Source: an uncultured beta proteobacterium
GTDB lineage: Bacteria; Pseudomonadota; Gammaproteobacteria; Burkholderiales; Rhodocyclaceae
Direction of reading: 5' to 3'
Assembly (NCBI GenBank): GCA_903908065.1
Contig: CAIVQO010000047.1
Location: 26,271-90,270, forward strand
Length of the DNA stretch: 64,000 bases
A program made the translations under genes and the position numbers. Below the pieces are notes generated by a model that worked only from the letters and a program-made list of their open reading frames with translations, had not been told where the DNA came from and ran no database searches. Positions within the stretch are counted from its first letter, which is position 1. Each line of letters opens with the position of its first letter. Shown one piece after another: positions 56,017 to 64,000 of the stretch.

Positions 56017-57381
56017 TCAGAGCCCCAATGCCTGACGCACAGACCGCAATGGGCGTCGCATAACGTAATAAACCATTGGCACACGCTCCGCCAACACCTT
56101 GGCTGTACCTTTCAAACCGAGGCGTGGCAACGGTTCTCCATTTTCGAAGACAGCCTTGACGATGTACGCCGGATGACCCTCGGGCGAAGTCCCGGTTTCG
56201 TATGAAGCTTGCACTACCTTGGCTGAGTATGATGTCAGCGGTGAAATATTCAAGAACATTCTTACCTCAGCTCCGGGATCAAGAGCTAAAGCATCGTCCG
56301 GTGACACAAAGATCGTCACAGCAACTTGTGATGGATCCGCTATGGTCATGATTCGCTCACCGACCTGCACCGGTTTTCCTCGCCAGTATTCAGCATCGGA
56401 AAACAGCGCAACGCCGTCCCTTTCTGAAACGAGTTTTAATCGCGCGAGCATTTCGGACAAGTAGGAAACCTCGGCGGCACGCTCTCGCACCCTCGCTTCA
56501 AGCAAAAGTATCTCCGAGCGCGAGGTATCGTCGGCAAAGCCCTTGCTTGCCGCGCGTTGTTGGTCGGCCTTAGCTATATCTAGTGTCTTTTGTGCAACTA
56601 GTAGTCGGTTGCGCATCGATGTATCGTCAATTTCGGCCAACTCTGTTCCGGCAGTGACATGCTGGTTCGGAACAACCAAAATGCGCCTGACAACGCCGTC
56701 AGTAGGCGAAGTCACAGGGATTGGCGTCAGGGGCGATATCTCTGCGGGCGCAAGTACCGAAAGGCGAACCGGGAAAAGGAAGACGATTATCGCCACAGCG
56801 ACAATGATCCTTTTTTTGGTTTGAGACAAATTCCGCCAGCGCTTCGGCGACAGCGCCGAAATTCGTTCCTGAATGGCGATTTGATCTCGGCGCCATGCCC
56901 ACAATGCGAACTCCGCCTGTTGACCTATCCATTTAGCGATTGCAAGATCAGGTTCGGAAAAACCCTCTTGCCTAGAAAGCCATAGCCCTCCCAATGACCT
57001 CCCATCTGGAGAGGTGAGCCAAACAAAGCAAGTATGAGCAAATACCCATTCAGTGCCATCCACTAGTTCAGAAGGCAACTCAGAACGATCAACAAGGTAC
57101 AAAGAAGCGCCTTCACGGCGGGCATCAAATACCTGTACAGCACGCGAAAACCAAAGCGAAAAAGGAGAATTTGCATCTACTTCGGTTAATCCTGATGCTG
57201 CAGCGAGAACAGGTCGCCCCAGCATATCTAGCTTCCAAAGTAACGCTTGATCAAAGCGAAGCAGTGAATGCGGTTCATTGACGAGTAGAAACTCAATTTC
57301 TCTTAAGCTCTTCGCTAGGCGCAGACGCCCTTCGAACGTCAGCAATTCGATCGCAGTCTGATCACCAGCTATCGTATTCAA
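56017..57381 (-). CDS. GAF-like/HlyD fusion: cytoplasmic sensor domain on a periplasmic adaptor
   Basis: The 454-residue protein has a GAF-like domain at about 10-165 (SLREIEFLLVNEPHSLLRFD, SPDGRSLGGLWLSRQEGFSE). One membrane helix (RIIVAVAIIVFLFPVRLSVL, about 188-208) and a HlyD-type periplasmic part follow: ITPIPVTSPTDGVVRRILVV-like lipoyl half, helical hairpin, and VQVGERIMTIADPSQVAVTI. The start is TTG at 57381, whose codon overlaps the stop of the adaptor gene upstream (TTGA); no nearby ATG would keep the GAF domain. A cytosolic ligand-binding domain on an adaptor is unusual and could gate export. It converges on the M50-HlyD gene. Confidence 0.82.
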   Translation of the reverse strand: MNTIAGDQTAIELLTFEGRLRLAKSLREIEFLLVNEPHSLLRFDQALLWKLDMLGRPVLAAASGLTEVDANSPFSLWFSRAVQVFDARREGASLYLVDRSELPSELVDGTEWVFAHTCFVWLTSPDGRSLGGLWLSRQEGFSEPDLAIAKWIGQQAEFALWAWRRDQIAIQERISALSPKRWRNLSQTKKRIIVAVAIIVFLFPVRLSVLAPAEISPLTPIPVTSPTDGVVRRILVVPNQHVTAGTELAEIDDTSMRNRLLVAQKTLDIAKADQQRAASKGFADDTSRSEILLLEARVRERAAEVSYLSEMLARLKLVSERDGVALFSDAEYWRGKPVQVGERIMTIADPSQVAVTIFVSPDDALALDPGAEVRMFLNISPLTSYSAKVVQASYETGTSPEGHPAYIVKAVFENGEPLPRLGLKGTAKVLAERVPMVYYVMRRPLRSVRQALGL

Positions 57382-58208
57382 TTGGTTTTACTTTTCTCAT
57401 CAGGAAAAATTACGTTTCCGATCATTCCGGGAAGCAGCCCTAAGGTCTTGCCTTGGAAACTCGCTTCAATTTCGATTGACTGTGACACTCCGTCGACGCG
57501 GCCATTCAGTTTTGACACAACAGCGTGATAACGTTGACCTGTTTCCTTGATATCAATGATCAACTTGGAGCCGACTTGCATGCGAACTCCTTGGGCCAAC
57601 GGCATGTGAAGCAACGCCTTTAACTGCGCCGCTGAGACAATTTCGAGCACCGGCTGCCCTGCACCAACCGTCTCTGCCTCTTTCGCCTTAAGGCGAACTA
57701 TTCGCCCTGGATATGGCGCCACAATCTTGCAATAGGCCAATTGGGCTTCCTGTTGCTTGACCTGGCTCTTCGCCCGTTCGGCGGTTGCTGCAGCGAGAGT
57801 CACTTCCAGGTCGCCAGCCGCCCCTAATCCCTGTAACCTAAGCTTCGCGAGATGGGTTTCACGGGCCCCTGCATACTCGGCCACCAATGCATCGAGCTTG
57901 GCCTTGGGTTCAGCACAATCAAATTCCGCAAGCACGGCACCATTCGGAAATGCATCTCCCATGATGTAGTAAAGCTTATTGATGCGACCCGCCATCTGTG
58001 AGGAAAGGGTTGCCTCCTTGCTCGCAACCACCAGAGCTACCTGGCTGGTATCCCCCTGCCCCGGAACGGCATGCTTGGCACCGGCGCCTGCCGCTGACTT
58101 TTCTTGCGGAGCCACGCCAACCGCCGGGACTCCGCGAGGCTGGCCCTGACCGAACGCTCCCGCACTCAGAACGATCAACATGCCGGTTACCAGGGATTTC
58201 AACTTCAT
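57378..58208 (-). CDS. Periplasmic adaptor protein (HlyD/RND-type membrane fusion protein)
   Basis: The 276-residue protein has a signal peptide (MKLKSLVTGMLIVLSAGAFG|Q). The lipoyl halves are ALVVASKEATLSSQMAGRIN and AQLAYCKIVAPYPGRIVRLK, with an alpha-hairpin between (about 95-145) and a beta-barrel domain after (AAQLKALLHMPLAQGVRMQV). It bridges inner-membrane components and a TolC-like channel. No membrane anchor besides the signal peptide is seen. AAGGAACC precedes the ATG at 58208, and it overlaps the GAF-HlyD gene by 4 bp. It is the second of three adaptor-type proteins in this locus. Confidence 0.88.
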   Translation of the reverse strand: MKLKSLVTGMLIVLSAGAFGQGQPRGVPAVGVAPQEKSAAGAGAKHAVPGQGDTSQVALVVASKEATLSSQMAGRINKLYYIMGDAFPNGAVLAEFDCAEPKAKLDALVAEYAGARETHLAKLRLQGLGAAGDLEVTLAAATAERAKSQVKQQEAQLAYCKIVAPYPGRIVRLKAKEAETVGAGQPVLEIVSAAQLKALLHMPLAQGVRMQVGSKLIIDIKETGQRYHAVVSKLNGRVDGVSQSIEIEASFQGKTLGLLPGMIGNVIFPDEKSKTN

Positions 58209-58218
58209 TTGGTTCCTT

Positions 58219-60291
58219 TCAGTTTTCGGGTGTGGCTGCCGGTTCCACGGCAATCTGCATCTGATCGATTTTCATCGATAAGCGCAAGGGAGGAAAATCG
58301 GAGGAAGGCACCAAACTGATGACTCCGGTCGCCGGACCAGCATGCCCTGCGGGCAGACTCGACGCCCCAGTTGTTACTGCCTTGGCGGGCGCGCCCGGAA
58401 TATCTGGCCGAATCGACCGCTCAGCGCCACTGCTCGGACTAGCGGATTCGGGGCGCACCAGATGCTTGCGCAACGGCTCGATGGCTCGATATCCAGCCCC
58501 CTCACCCAACGCCCGCCACTGATCTGGACTGACCGGCGTAACCAGCATCGTTGTGAGCTCCGATTGATAAAGCGGGGTTCCCTGTCGATCAACGAGTTTC
58601 ATAAACATTCGCACAGGCTGACCCGTATCACCCGGCGCTTGCAGAGCTATTTCGCTCAGTATGCTGTAAGAGGTGTCGCTTCCATCGGCTACCGTGGCAA
58701 ACTTCGACAACGTCAGAATCCGTTTCAGCGAGGTCAGGTATGCCGCTTCCTCCTCACCCGTCAGGCCGCTTACCGCGGCCACGGCCACGGGCACATAAGA
58801 AGCGGAAGGACGAGCTGAAAAGTTCGCCTCTTCCCAGACCTGGATCTCTCTGGCTAGGATACGGGACAGTTCATCGCTAGCTCGGGCCTCGACATCCGCA
58901 GCCTTCCCGTCAAGCCCCAACGAATTGAAGAGGCGCCCCACGGCACCCTCCAGGTTTGCATTCACCAGGTCTCGGTTGATCTTGGACAGCATTTGCCGTC
59001 CCTTGGCCCGCATCAACTCCATCTCGGTCTCCAGACCGACCTGCTTCGATGCCTGCAGATAGGAAACGATTCGGTCGTCGTCAGCCACCGCATCGTCCCA
59101 TATGGCTAATTCCTGGCTGAGCAGACGGTAGCGCACGGCCGCGATACGCGTTTGCCCAAGGACAGCGGCAAGCATCGCCAGACGGCGAGCATTATCGACA
59201 TCCACGGCAGCCTGCTGGCTGCGCTCGATCGCCGGACGCGAAGCAAAACGCATCAGATTCCAAGACAGGCTCAAACCGGCGGACGACCATGTATTGTTGA
59301 CGAGGTAGCGGTTCGAATCATGGTTCATCCCGAAATCAATGGCGAGGGACGGGAGCAATTGCAGCCACTGCCGGCTTCCCTCGAGATCAGTGATCCGGGC
59401 CCGATAACCCTCTTCGCGCAGTTCCGGACGATTCTGGATGGCGATATTCTCGAGCGCACCCATGCTGGCAGTTAAATCCCTGATGCCAATTCTTTCCGAG
59501 GCGGGTTTGACCGAAAACACCTGCCCGGGTCTGAGGTTAAGCAACTGCGCCAACTCCTCCTTGGCCTGAACCAGCTCTTGCCTCCGCAGGGAAATCTGCT
59601 GCTCGATATCGAGCAGGGCACGCTTAAATGCAATGATCTGCAACGGGGGAAGCAGTTTGCGCGTCTCGATCAACTTGGCGCGTGCCGATGCCCGATCCAA
59701 CTCGGCGAGTATTGAATCGGTTTCCGGCAGCAAACGCTGCGCCGCCTCCACCCGCCACCAGGCAGCACGAACGTCCTGGATTAGGTTCTGCACGGCTTTT
59801 CGCCGTCGTTCCTCTGCAATCAGTGCCTGATCGGCCAATTGCTTGGCTCGGAAATAGGAGGCCCCAAAATCGAGCACATTCCAGGAAAACGTGAGGTTGT
59901 CATAAGAATGGCCGCGAGGCGTTGCGGCCGAAGGGGTAGCTGAAACCGTGCCGGCCGGCGTGTAACCAAAGCCAAATGCATCGTTGTTGCGTGTCGAGTA
60001 ACCCGCAGCCGCGGTGAGCTTCGGCAAGAGATCGAAATTAGCCAGTTCCGTCTGGCCCAGTGACGCGGCCTGCTCCATCATCCTTACGCGGTAGTCCATG
60101 TTGTAGCGGAGCGCGCGCGCTATCGCGTCATGAAGGCCGAGAGGCGCGACCAATGACTCCTGCTCCTCGTACAGGCGCTGGTTATCGTCCTTGATCCTCG
60201 TGAGGTGCTGTTCCGGGCTGAATGCAACGGGCTGGATCGCACAACCAGAGGCGAGAATCGCCGCTCCAAAAACAGTAAGTATGGCTTTCAT
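58219..60291 (-). CDS. TolC-family outer-membrane protein with C-terminal extension, lipoprotein-type leader
   Basis: The 690-residue protein has a lipoprotein-like leader (MKAILTVFGAAILASG|C) and two outer-membrane efflux-protein repeats. Repeat 1 has LHDAIARALRYNMDYRVRMM and a long coiled-coil; repeat 2 has LENIAIQNRPELREEGYRAR, then AVDVDNARRLAMLAAVLGQT. An extra 200-residue C-terminal domain, unusual for TolC (about 470), runs from about 500 and ends in a Pro/Ala-rich tail. TolC trimers form the outer-membrane exit duct. The gene follows the VCBS surface protein gene by 2 bp, so the two are tied as substrate and exporter. Confidence 0.88.
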   Translation of the reverse strand: MKAILTVFGAAILASGCAIQPVAFSPEQHLTRIKDDNQRLYEEQESLVAPLGLHDAIARALRYNMDYRVRMMEQAASLGQTELANFDLLPKLTAAAGYSTRNNDAFGFGYTPAGTVSATPSAATPRGHSYDNLTFSWNVLDFGASYFRAKQLADQALIAEERRRKAVQNLIQDVRAAWWRVEAAQRLLPETDSILAELDRASARAKLIETRKLLPPLQIIAFKRALLDIEQQISLRRQELVQAKEELAQLLNLRPGQVFSVKPASERIGIRDLTASMGALENIAIQNRPELREEGYRARITDLEGSRQWLQLLPSLAIDFGMNHDSNRYLVNNTWSSAGLSLSWNLMRFASRPAIERSQQAAVDVDNARRLAMLAAVLGQTRIAAVRYRLLSQELAIWDDAVADDDRIVSYLQASKQVGLETEMELMRAKGRQMLSKINRDLVNANLEGAVGRLFNSLGLDGKAADVEARASDELSRILAREIQVWEEANFSARPSASYVPVAVAAVSGLTGEEEAAYLTSLKRILTLSKFATVADGSDTSYSILSEIALQAPGDTGQPVRMFMKLVDRQGTPLYQSELTTMLVTPVSPDQWRALGEGAGYRAIEPLRKHLVRPESASPSSGAERSIRPDIPGAPAKAVTTGASSLPAGHAGPATGVISLVPSSDFPPLRLSMKIDQMQIAVEPAATPEN

Positions 60292-60293
60292 GA

Positions 60294-63200
60294 TTATCCG
60301 GGGTCTTGTTTAGATTTATTGGCACTCGTTCCAGATGTCGCAGTGCTGCCATTATGATCGCGAACTCCGTTACCCGCCCGAGCCAAGATTTGGTCAAGAA
60401 CCGGATCTCGTCTTGCTAAACGCAATTGATCAGAGAACGGGATCACTCCCCGTGGCACGGAGAGGCTCCTTGCAGAACCAGGATTGACAGAATCCAACAG
60501 CTCACTATTTGTGTTGCTCGAGAAATCGATCGGTAAGCTTAGTTCAGCGACCGCGGCCTTGGATTCAATGTGAATGCGAAAGTGCGTCGATGCTTGGCGC
60601 CCTTGGTCGTCGCGTGCCGTCACTCTGATATCCATGACTCCCTTGGCAGCAGCCGGCGGGCGTCCGCTAAAGGTTCCGGAAGTCGGATCGAAATCGAGCC
60701 ACTCCGGTAGTGGCGATCCATCGAGTTGGGTGGCTTCGAGATAGACGATTGCGTCTGGGTTCGTGTGGCCAAACGCGTCACGAGGCACCCGGTAGTGCAG
60801 TCCCTGCCCAACCTCTACCAAGGTACCTTCTACTCCTCTGAATACGAAGAGCCGATCACTTCCTTTCTGCTGGCTGTCGAACGAAAGTTTCTCACTTGGA
60901 CCTTCCCGAACGCGCTCAACCTCGAAACCATGGTCGCTGCTCTCAAGCAACAGACCGCCGTCTCGCCCGAGGACAGTGTCGATGCGGTTCTCTGTCGATC
61001 GTACAGAGAGGTAATTGGTCTGATAGCTGCTGCTTTGCGGCGTCCGATCCTCGACCAAGAATGAATCCGAGGTGACAGTGAGTCCACCGCTCCCGCTTTG
61101 CATAGAAACGGTAGCGGTGACGCTCCGATCCAAGGCAGCTGTCGGCGGTAAGAACTCTGCAGCCTTCGCTGGCGTTGTGGCGGTCGATTCAACCCATGCG
61201 AAAACTCCAGGATCGTGAATGTTGCCCAAGGCTGGATCGTCATCGCCGCGCTGGTTATCTACGAAATAGAGCAATGCATATTCCGGATCACCGTCGCCAT
61301 CACTGTCAACAAACTCCGCTCCAGTCTTAAACCCCCCAACCGTCTGCAGAGTGAAGTTTTCGTAACGTACTATTGTCTTTCCGTCAGCAGCATAGACGGG
61401 TTTCACATAGGCATTTACATGCGCACCTTTGGGGAGGACGACCTTTACTACCTGTTGCGTAGTCGCAAACTGGTCATGTATCTCCTGTTCGTAGCTCTGT
61501 TTGAAGCTGTTGAAAGCGGCACGCTCAGCTGCACTCAGACTCGACAACTCTGATTCACTGGCGACGATCTCGGGGGCCAGATTGAACGTGATCATGCCCA
61601 TCGGTGCATCGAAGGCCGTCAACGTCTTCTGAGCCTGGCCAAGAGCACTCCCAACATCGCTCGTCAATTGCGCCAAAAGGGATGAACTCACTTGCCCCAC
61701 GCCTACACCTTCGATTTTGAGCTTCGACGTGAGCGAAGGAAGCTTATCCCTAAGGGCTGCCAACCCTGCATCAGCACTCATTTCAGTCATGAGCGCACTC
61801 TGTGCGGATTCTAGGTTTTGCCTAATTAGCGCACTATCCGCAGAATTGGCAGCCAAGCTGACATAGGTAGCCGGATCTCCGACGTCTGACGTTACCAGCG
61901 GGAAAGACGCCGTTGCACTTTGAAGCTCGTCGCTAATACCATCCTGATTCAAGTCGCCAGCAAATAGCTCGGTAAAGTCATCGACTCCGTCCGTATCCCG
62001 GTCCACTGCGATCCGTGTACTGTAGGTTGAAGAAATTCCATTTGCGGTTGTACGAACGCTGATATCAAAGAACCCGCTGTAATTTGAAGGAACATAAAGT
62101 GTCAGCTCGCTGCCCTTTAAGACCACCGGGAAGGGTGGATCGGTCGTAAGCAGCTCGTATGTAATCTGACCAGCGCCTTGCGGATTCTCGAAGAGCTGAT
62201 TTAGATCAATAACCTTGTTACCGCCACCTGCGGTAACTGCAATCTTCAGCTCAGCTGCTGGCTGCGCCCCTTCGACAACGTCTGTGACTCGAACCGCGAC
62301 ATCGCGAACGGCAACGCCCCCACGGCCATCGCTGACGGTAGCAGTAACTTGATAAACGTTGTCCCCAATCGTTCCGCCAACATCAGCCGGCGCTTCGTAG
62401 TTAGGCGCACTCGCAAACCCCAGGCTGCCATCTGGATCAATCTGAAACTTCGAAGCATCGGGACCGCTCAGCGAATAGCTCATTGGATCACCGTCGAGGT
62501 CGCTGCCGACAAGCTGAAAGACAAAGCTTGTGTTTTCCGCAACATCGACTGTCGAAGCTGGCCCCGTAAGAGAAGGAACTTGATTTGAACCCGTGGCAAT
62601 TCCACGCAGAGTGACATTAAGCGCTGTCAACGCGGCAAGTTGCCCTGGATCGGTTGCGATAAGACCAACTGAAACAGAACTGCTCACTGAAGTTGAACTA
62701 GTAACTGTCAAGATCGATCCGGCGATTTCGACAGTAAGCCCCTCGGGTACGCCAACCGTTGAATATTTGAGCTTTCCCAAATCCTCAACATCAACATCGC
62801 TAAAGACTGATTTGAGATCGATCGCGAAGCGTTGTCCCTGATACAAAGAAACCGGACTCACATCCGTCGACGTCGGCGCATCATTAACTGCACGAACGCT
62901 GAAATAGGCCTTATTAACGGCTGACTCAATGGCAGGCTGCCCGGAACCCCTGTATACCCCAACCAGGTCCACCGCCGTATAGCGCACACCATACTCATTG
63001 CTCGCCGGCGTAAAGGTGATATCTCCTAAATTTTGGTAGGCAATCTCAAGCCCACCCGCCGGCAAGCTCGTTACTGCAACCCCCCTATTGAAAAGCGTCC
63101 CATGATCAGGCAGGGATCGGATGCTCGCAAATAGCAGCGACGAATCAAGGGCAAAACTTTGATCTGTTTCATCCGTTGCGCTAAAAGTCAACGAACCGGC

Positions 63201-63959
63201 ATTAAGTGCCGATTCGGCATCTTCATTCAAGACAGTAACCAGCGTGCTCGGGGATACGGACAACGCAACAGGGTCGTTGGTGCCCAGGATGTTGATCACC
63301 ACGCTGGTGTGGGTGCCGTCGGCACTGACCACGTCAAACGTGTCGGTGTAGGTGGTGCCGCCGACGAACTCGTTGTGCGCCGAGCTCGCCGTGTAGGTCC
63401 AGGCCCCGTTTGTGCCAATGCTGAACTTGCCATAGGTGCCAGCCGTGTCGGTCTGCGCCACGTAGGTCGCCGCGCTATCCACGTCGCTGATCGTCAGCGT
63501 GCCGCTGCTGGTCAGCGCCGCATTGGTCTCGGTCAGGTTCTTCGTCGCGCTGGAGAGCACCGCCGCGTCGTTGGTGCCCAGGATGTTGATCACCACGCTC
63601 GTCTTCGTGCCGTCGGCACTGGCCACGTTGAAGCTGTCGGTGTAGGTCGTCCCCGCCACGAACTCGTCGTGCGCCGAGTTCGCCGTGTAGGTCCAGGCCC
63701 CGTTTGTGCCAATGCTGAACTTGCCATAGATGCCAGCCGTGTCGGTCTGCGCCACGTAGGTCGCCGCGCTATCGACGTCGCTGATGCTGAGCTTGCCGCT
63801 GCTGCTGATGTCCGCCGCCAGGTTGGTCTCGGTCAGGTTCTTCGTGTCGCTGCCGAGCACCGCCGCGTCGTTGGTGCCCAGGATGTTGATCACCACGCTC
63901 GTCTTCGTGCCGTCGGCACTGGCCACGCTGAAGCTGTCGGTGTAGGTCGTCCCCGCCAC
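60294..63959 (-). CDS. Giant VCBS/cadherin-like surface protein, C-terminal 1221 residues (5' end outside window)
   Basis: The frame stays open to the right edge, so the N-terminus is cut off. The visible N-terminal part is three near-identical VCBS repeats of about 100 residues (GTYGKFSIGTNGAWTYTASS, SVVINILGTNDAAVL). Cadherin-like modules follow (VAENTSFVFQLVGSDLDGDP), then a calcium-loop-like segment (DRDTDGVDDFTELFAGDLNQ), a region of unknown fold and a He_PIG-type Ig module near the end (LPEWLDFDPTSGTFSGRPPA). No RTX nonapeptide repeats are seen at the C-terminus, unlike classical type I adhesins. It is probably an adhesin or biofilm matrix protein exported by the adjacent TolC/HlyD/M50 genes. 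Confidence 0.88.
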   Translation of the reverse strand: MAGTTYTDSFSVASADGTKTSVVINILGTNDAAVLGSDTKNLTETNLAADISSSGKLSISDVDSAATYVAQTDTAGIYGKFSIGTNGAWTYTANSAHDEFVAGTTYTDSFNVASADGTKTSVVINILGTNDAAVLSSATKNLTETNAALTSSGTLTISDVDSAATYVAQTDTAGTYGKFSIGTNGAWTYTASSAHNEFVGGTTYTDTFDVVSADGTHTSVVINILGTNDPVALSVSPSTLVTVLNEDAESALNAGSLTFSATDETDQSFALDSSLLFASIRSLPDHGTLFNRGVAVTSLPAGGLEIAYQNLGDITFTPASNEYGVRYTAVDLVGVYRGSGQPAIESAVNKAYFSVRAVNDAPTSTDVSPVSLYQGQRFAIDLKSVFSDVDVEDLGKLKYSTVGVPEGLTVEIAGSILTVTSSTSVSSSVSVGLIATDPGQLAALTALNVTLRGIATGSNQVPSLTGPASTVDVAENTSFVFQLVGSDLDGDPMSYSLSGPDASKFQIDPDGSLGFASAPNYEAPADVGGTIGDNVYQVTATVSDGRGGVAVRDVAVRVTDVVEGAQPAAELKIAVTAGGGNKVIDLNQLFENPQGAGQITYELLTTDPPFPVVLKGSELTLYVPSNYSGFFDISVRTTANGISSTYSTRIAVDRDTDGVDDFTELFAGDLNQDGISDELQSATASFPLVTSDVGDPATYVSLAANSADSALIRQNLESAQSALMTEMSADAGLAALRDKLPSLTSKLKIEGVGVGQVSSSLLAQLTSDVGSALGQAQKTLTAFDAPMGMITFNLAPEIVASESELSSLSAAERAAFNSFKQSYEQEIHDQFATTQQVVKVVLPKGAHVNAYVKPVYAADGKTIVRYENFTLQTVGGFKTGAEFVDSDGDGDPEYALLYFVDNQRGDDDPALGNIHDPGVFAWVESTATTPAKAAEFLPPTAALDRSVTATVSMQSGSGGLTVTSDSFLVEDRTPQSSSYQTNYLSVRSTENRIDTVLGRDGGLLLESSDHGFEVERVREGPSEKLSFDSQQKGSDRLFVFRGVEGTLVEVGQGLHYRVPRDAFGHTNPDAIVYLEATQLDGSPLPEWLDFDPTSGTFSGRPPAAAKGVMDIRVTARDDQGRQASTHFRIHIESKAAVAELSLPIDFSSNTNSELLDSVNPGSARSLSVPRGVIPFSDQLRLARRDPVLDQILARAGNGVRDHNGSTATSGTSANKSKQDPG

Positions 63960-64000
63960 GAACTCGTCGTGCGCCGAGTTCGCCGTGTAGGTCCAGGCCC
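63274..64000. repeat. Tandem VCBS-coding DNA repeats (about 294-300 bp units)
   Basis: The block beginning TCGTTGGTGCCCAGGATG occurs at 63274, 63568 and 63868, giving unit lengths of 294 and 300 bp; the array runs off the right edge. Units are nearly identical at the DNA level, which means recent duplication or gene conversion. The 6-bp difference is a two-codon insertion at the ADISSSG/ALTSSG position. Confidence 0.9.

Noticed and set aside
60294..63959. RTX toxin or classical LapA-type adhesin
   Set aside because: No glycine-rich RTX nonapeptide repeats are seen in the C-terminal region and no ABC transporter gene is nearby. VCBS and cadherin-like modules alone do not define an RTX protein.

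Overview
The window looks like chromosomal DNA of a high-GC Gram-negative bacterium, most likely a betaproteobacterium (Rhodocyclales/Nitrosomonadales style). The grounds are the Gsp/Pil-type secretion genes, TonB-dependent transport, an outer-membrane TolC protein and the mix of hybrid histidine kinases. The genus cannot be fixed from sequence reading alone. I found no tRNA, rRNA or CRISPR array.

Region 1 (1-17.4 kb, all minus strand) encodes a type II secretion/type IV pilus-like machine: GspG pseudopilin, GspF, GspE, PilM-, PilN- and PilO-like proteins, plus the start of one more gene. Upstream of it lie two tandem large exported proteins with Ig-like (Big_9-type) repeats, a CusF-like copper protein, a TlpA-like thioredoxin interrupted by an amber codon, an exported protein of unknown function, a Sel1-repeat protein, a SCO1-like protein and a multicopper oxidase. 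Each of the four apparent transcription units carries, 110-200 bp before its first start codon, the same direct repeat GTAAC-N5-GTAAC in the same orientation. Its 10-bp period is typical of OmpR/RstA-type response-regulator sites, and an OmpR-family regulator is encoded next to the oxidase unit. My reading is a copper-oxidase/secretion regulon, comparable to the OxpG-OmpB pair of Geobacter.

Region 2 (17.4-41.6 kb, all minus strand) is a nearly gap-free 24-kb signalling array. It holds an HTH-REC protein, a stand-alone receiver, a GGDEF protein, three periplasmic-binding-protein/histidine-kinase pairs (LivK-like, amino-acid-type and PhnD-like), a 1417-residue hybrid kinase, an RpfG-like HD-GYP protein, a second stand-alone receiver, a PAS protein with a degenerate kinase domain, a small unknown protein, an HDOD protein, a hybrid kinase and finally the OmpR-family regulator. 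The LivK-like gene has a nonsense codon and a frameshift near its 5' end. A second, divergent HTH-REC gene sits at 42.0 kb.

Region 3 (42.6-45.6 kb) has smaller genes and looser packing: two hypothetical proteins, two very short type IV prepilin-like proteins, a small DNA-binding protein and an HU/IHF-type protein preceded by a coupled 26-codon ORF.

Region 4 (45.6-52.2 kb, minus strand) is a TonB transport unit: two DUF2946-like proteins, a TonB-dependent receptor, an Asp-box beta-propeller protein with a CECC motif, a thioredoxin-like protein, TonB, ExbB and ExbD. A role in metal (perhaps copper) handling is inferred.

Region 5 (52.6-64 kb) begins with an IS3-family transposase remnant and appears more AT-rich. 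It holds an OmpR-family regulator, a site-2-protease (M50)/HlyD fusion, a GAF-HlyD fusion, an HlyD-like adaptor, a TolC-like lipoprotein and the C-terminal 1221 residues of a giant VCBS-repeat surface protein that runs off the right edge. No ABC ATPase is visible, so this looks like an unusual type I-like export locus.
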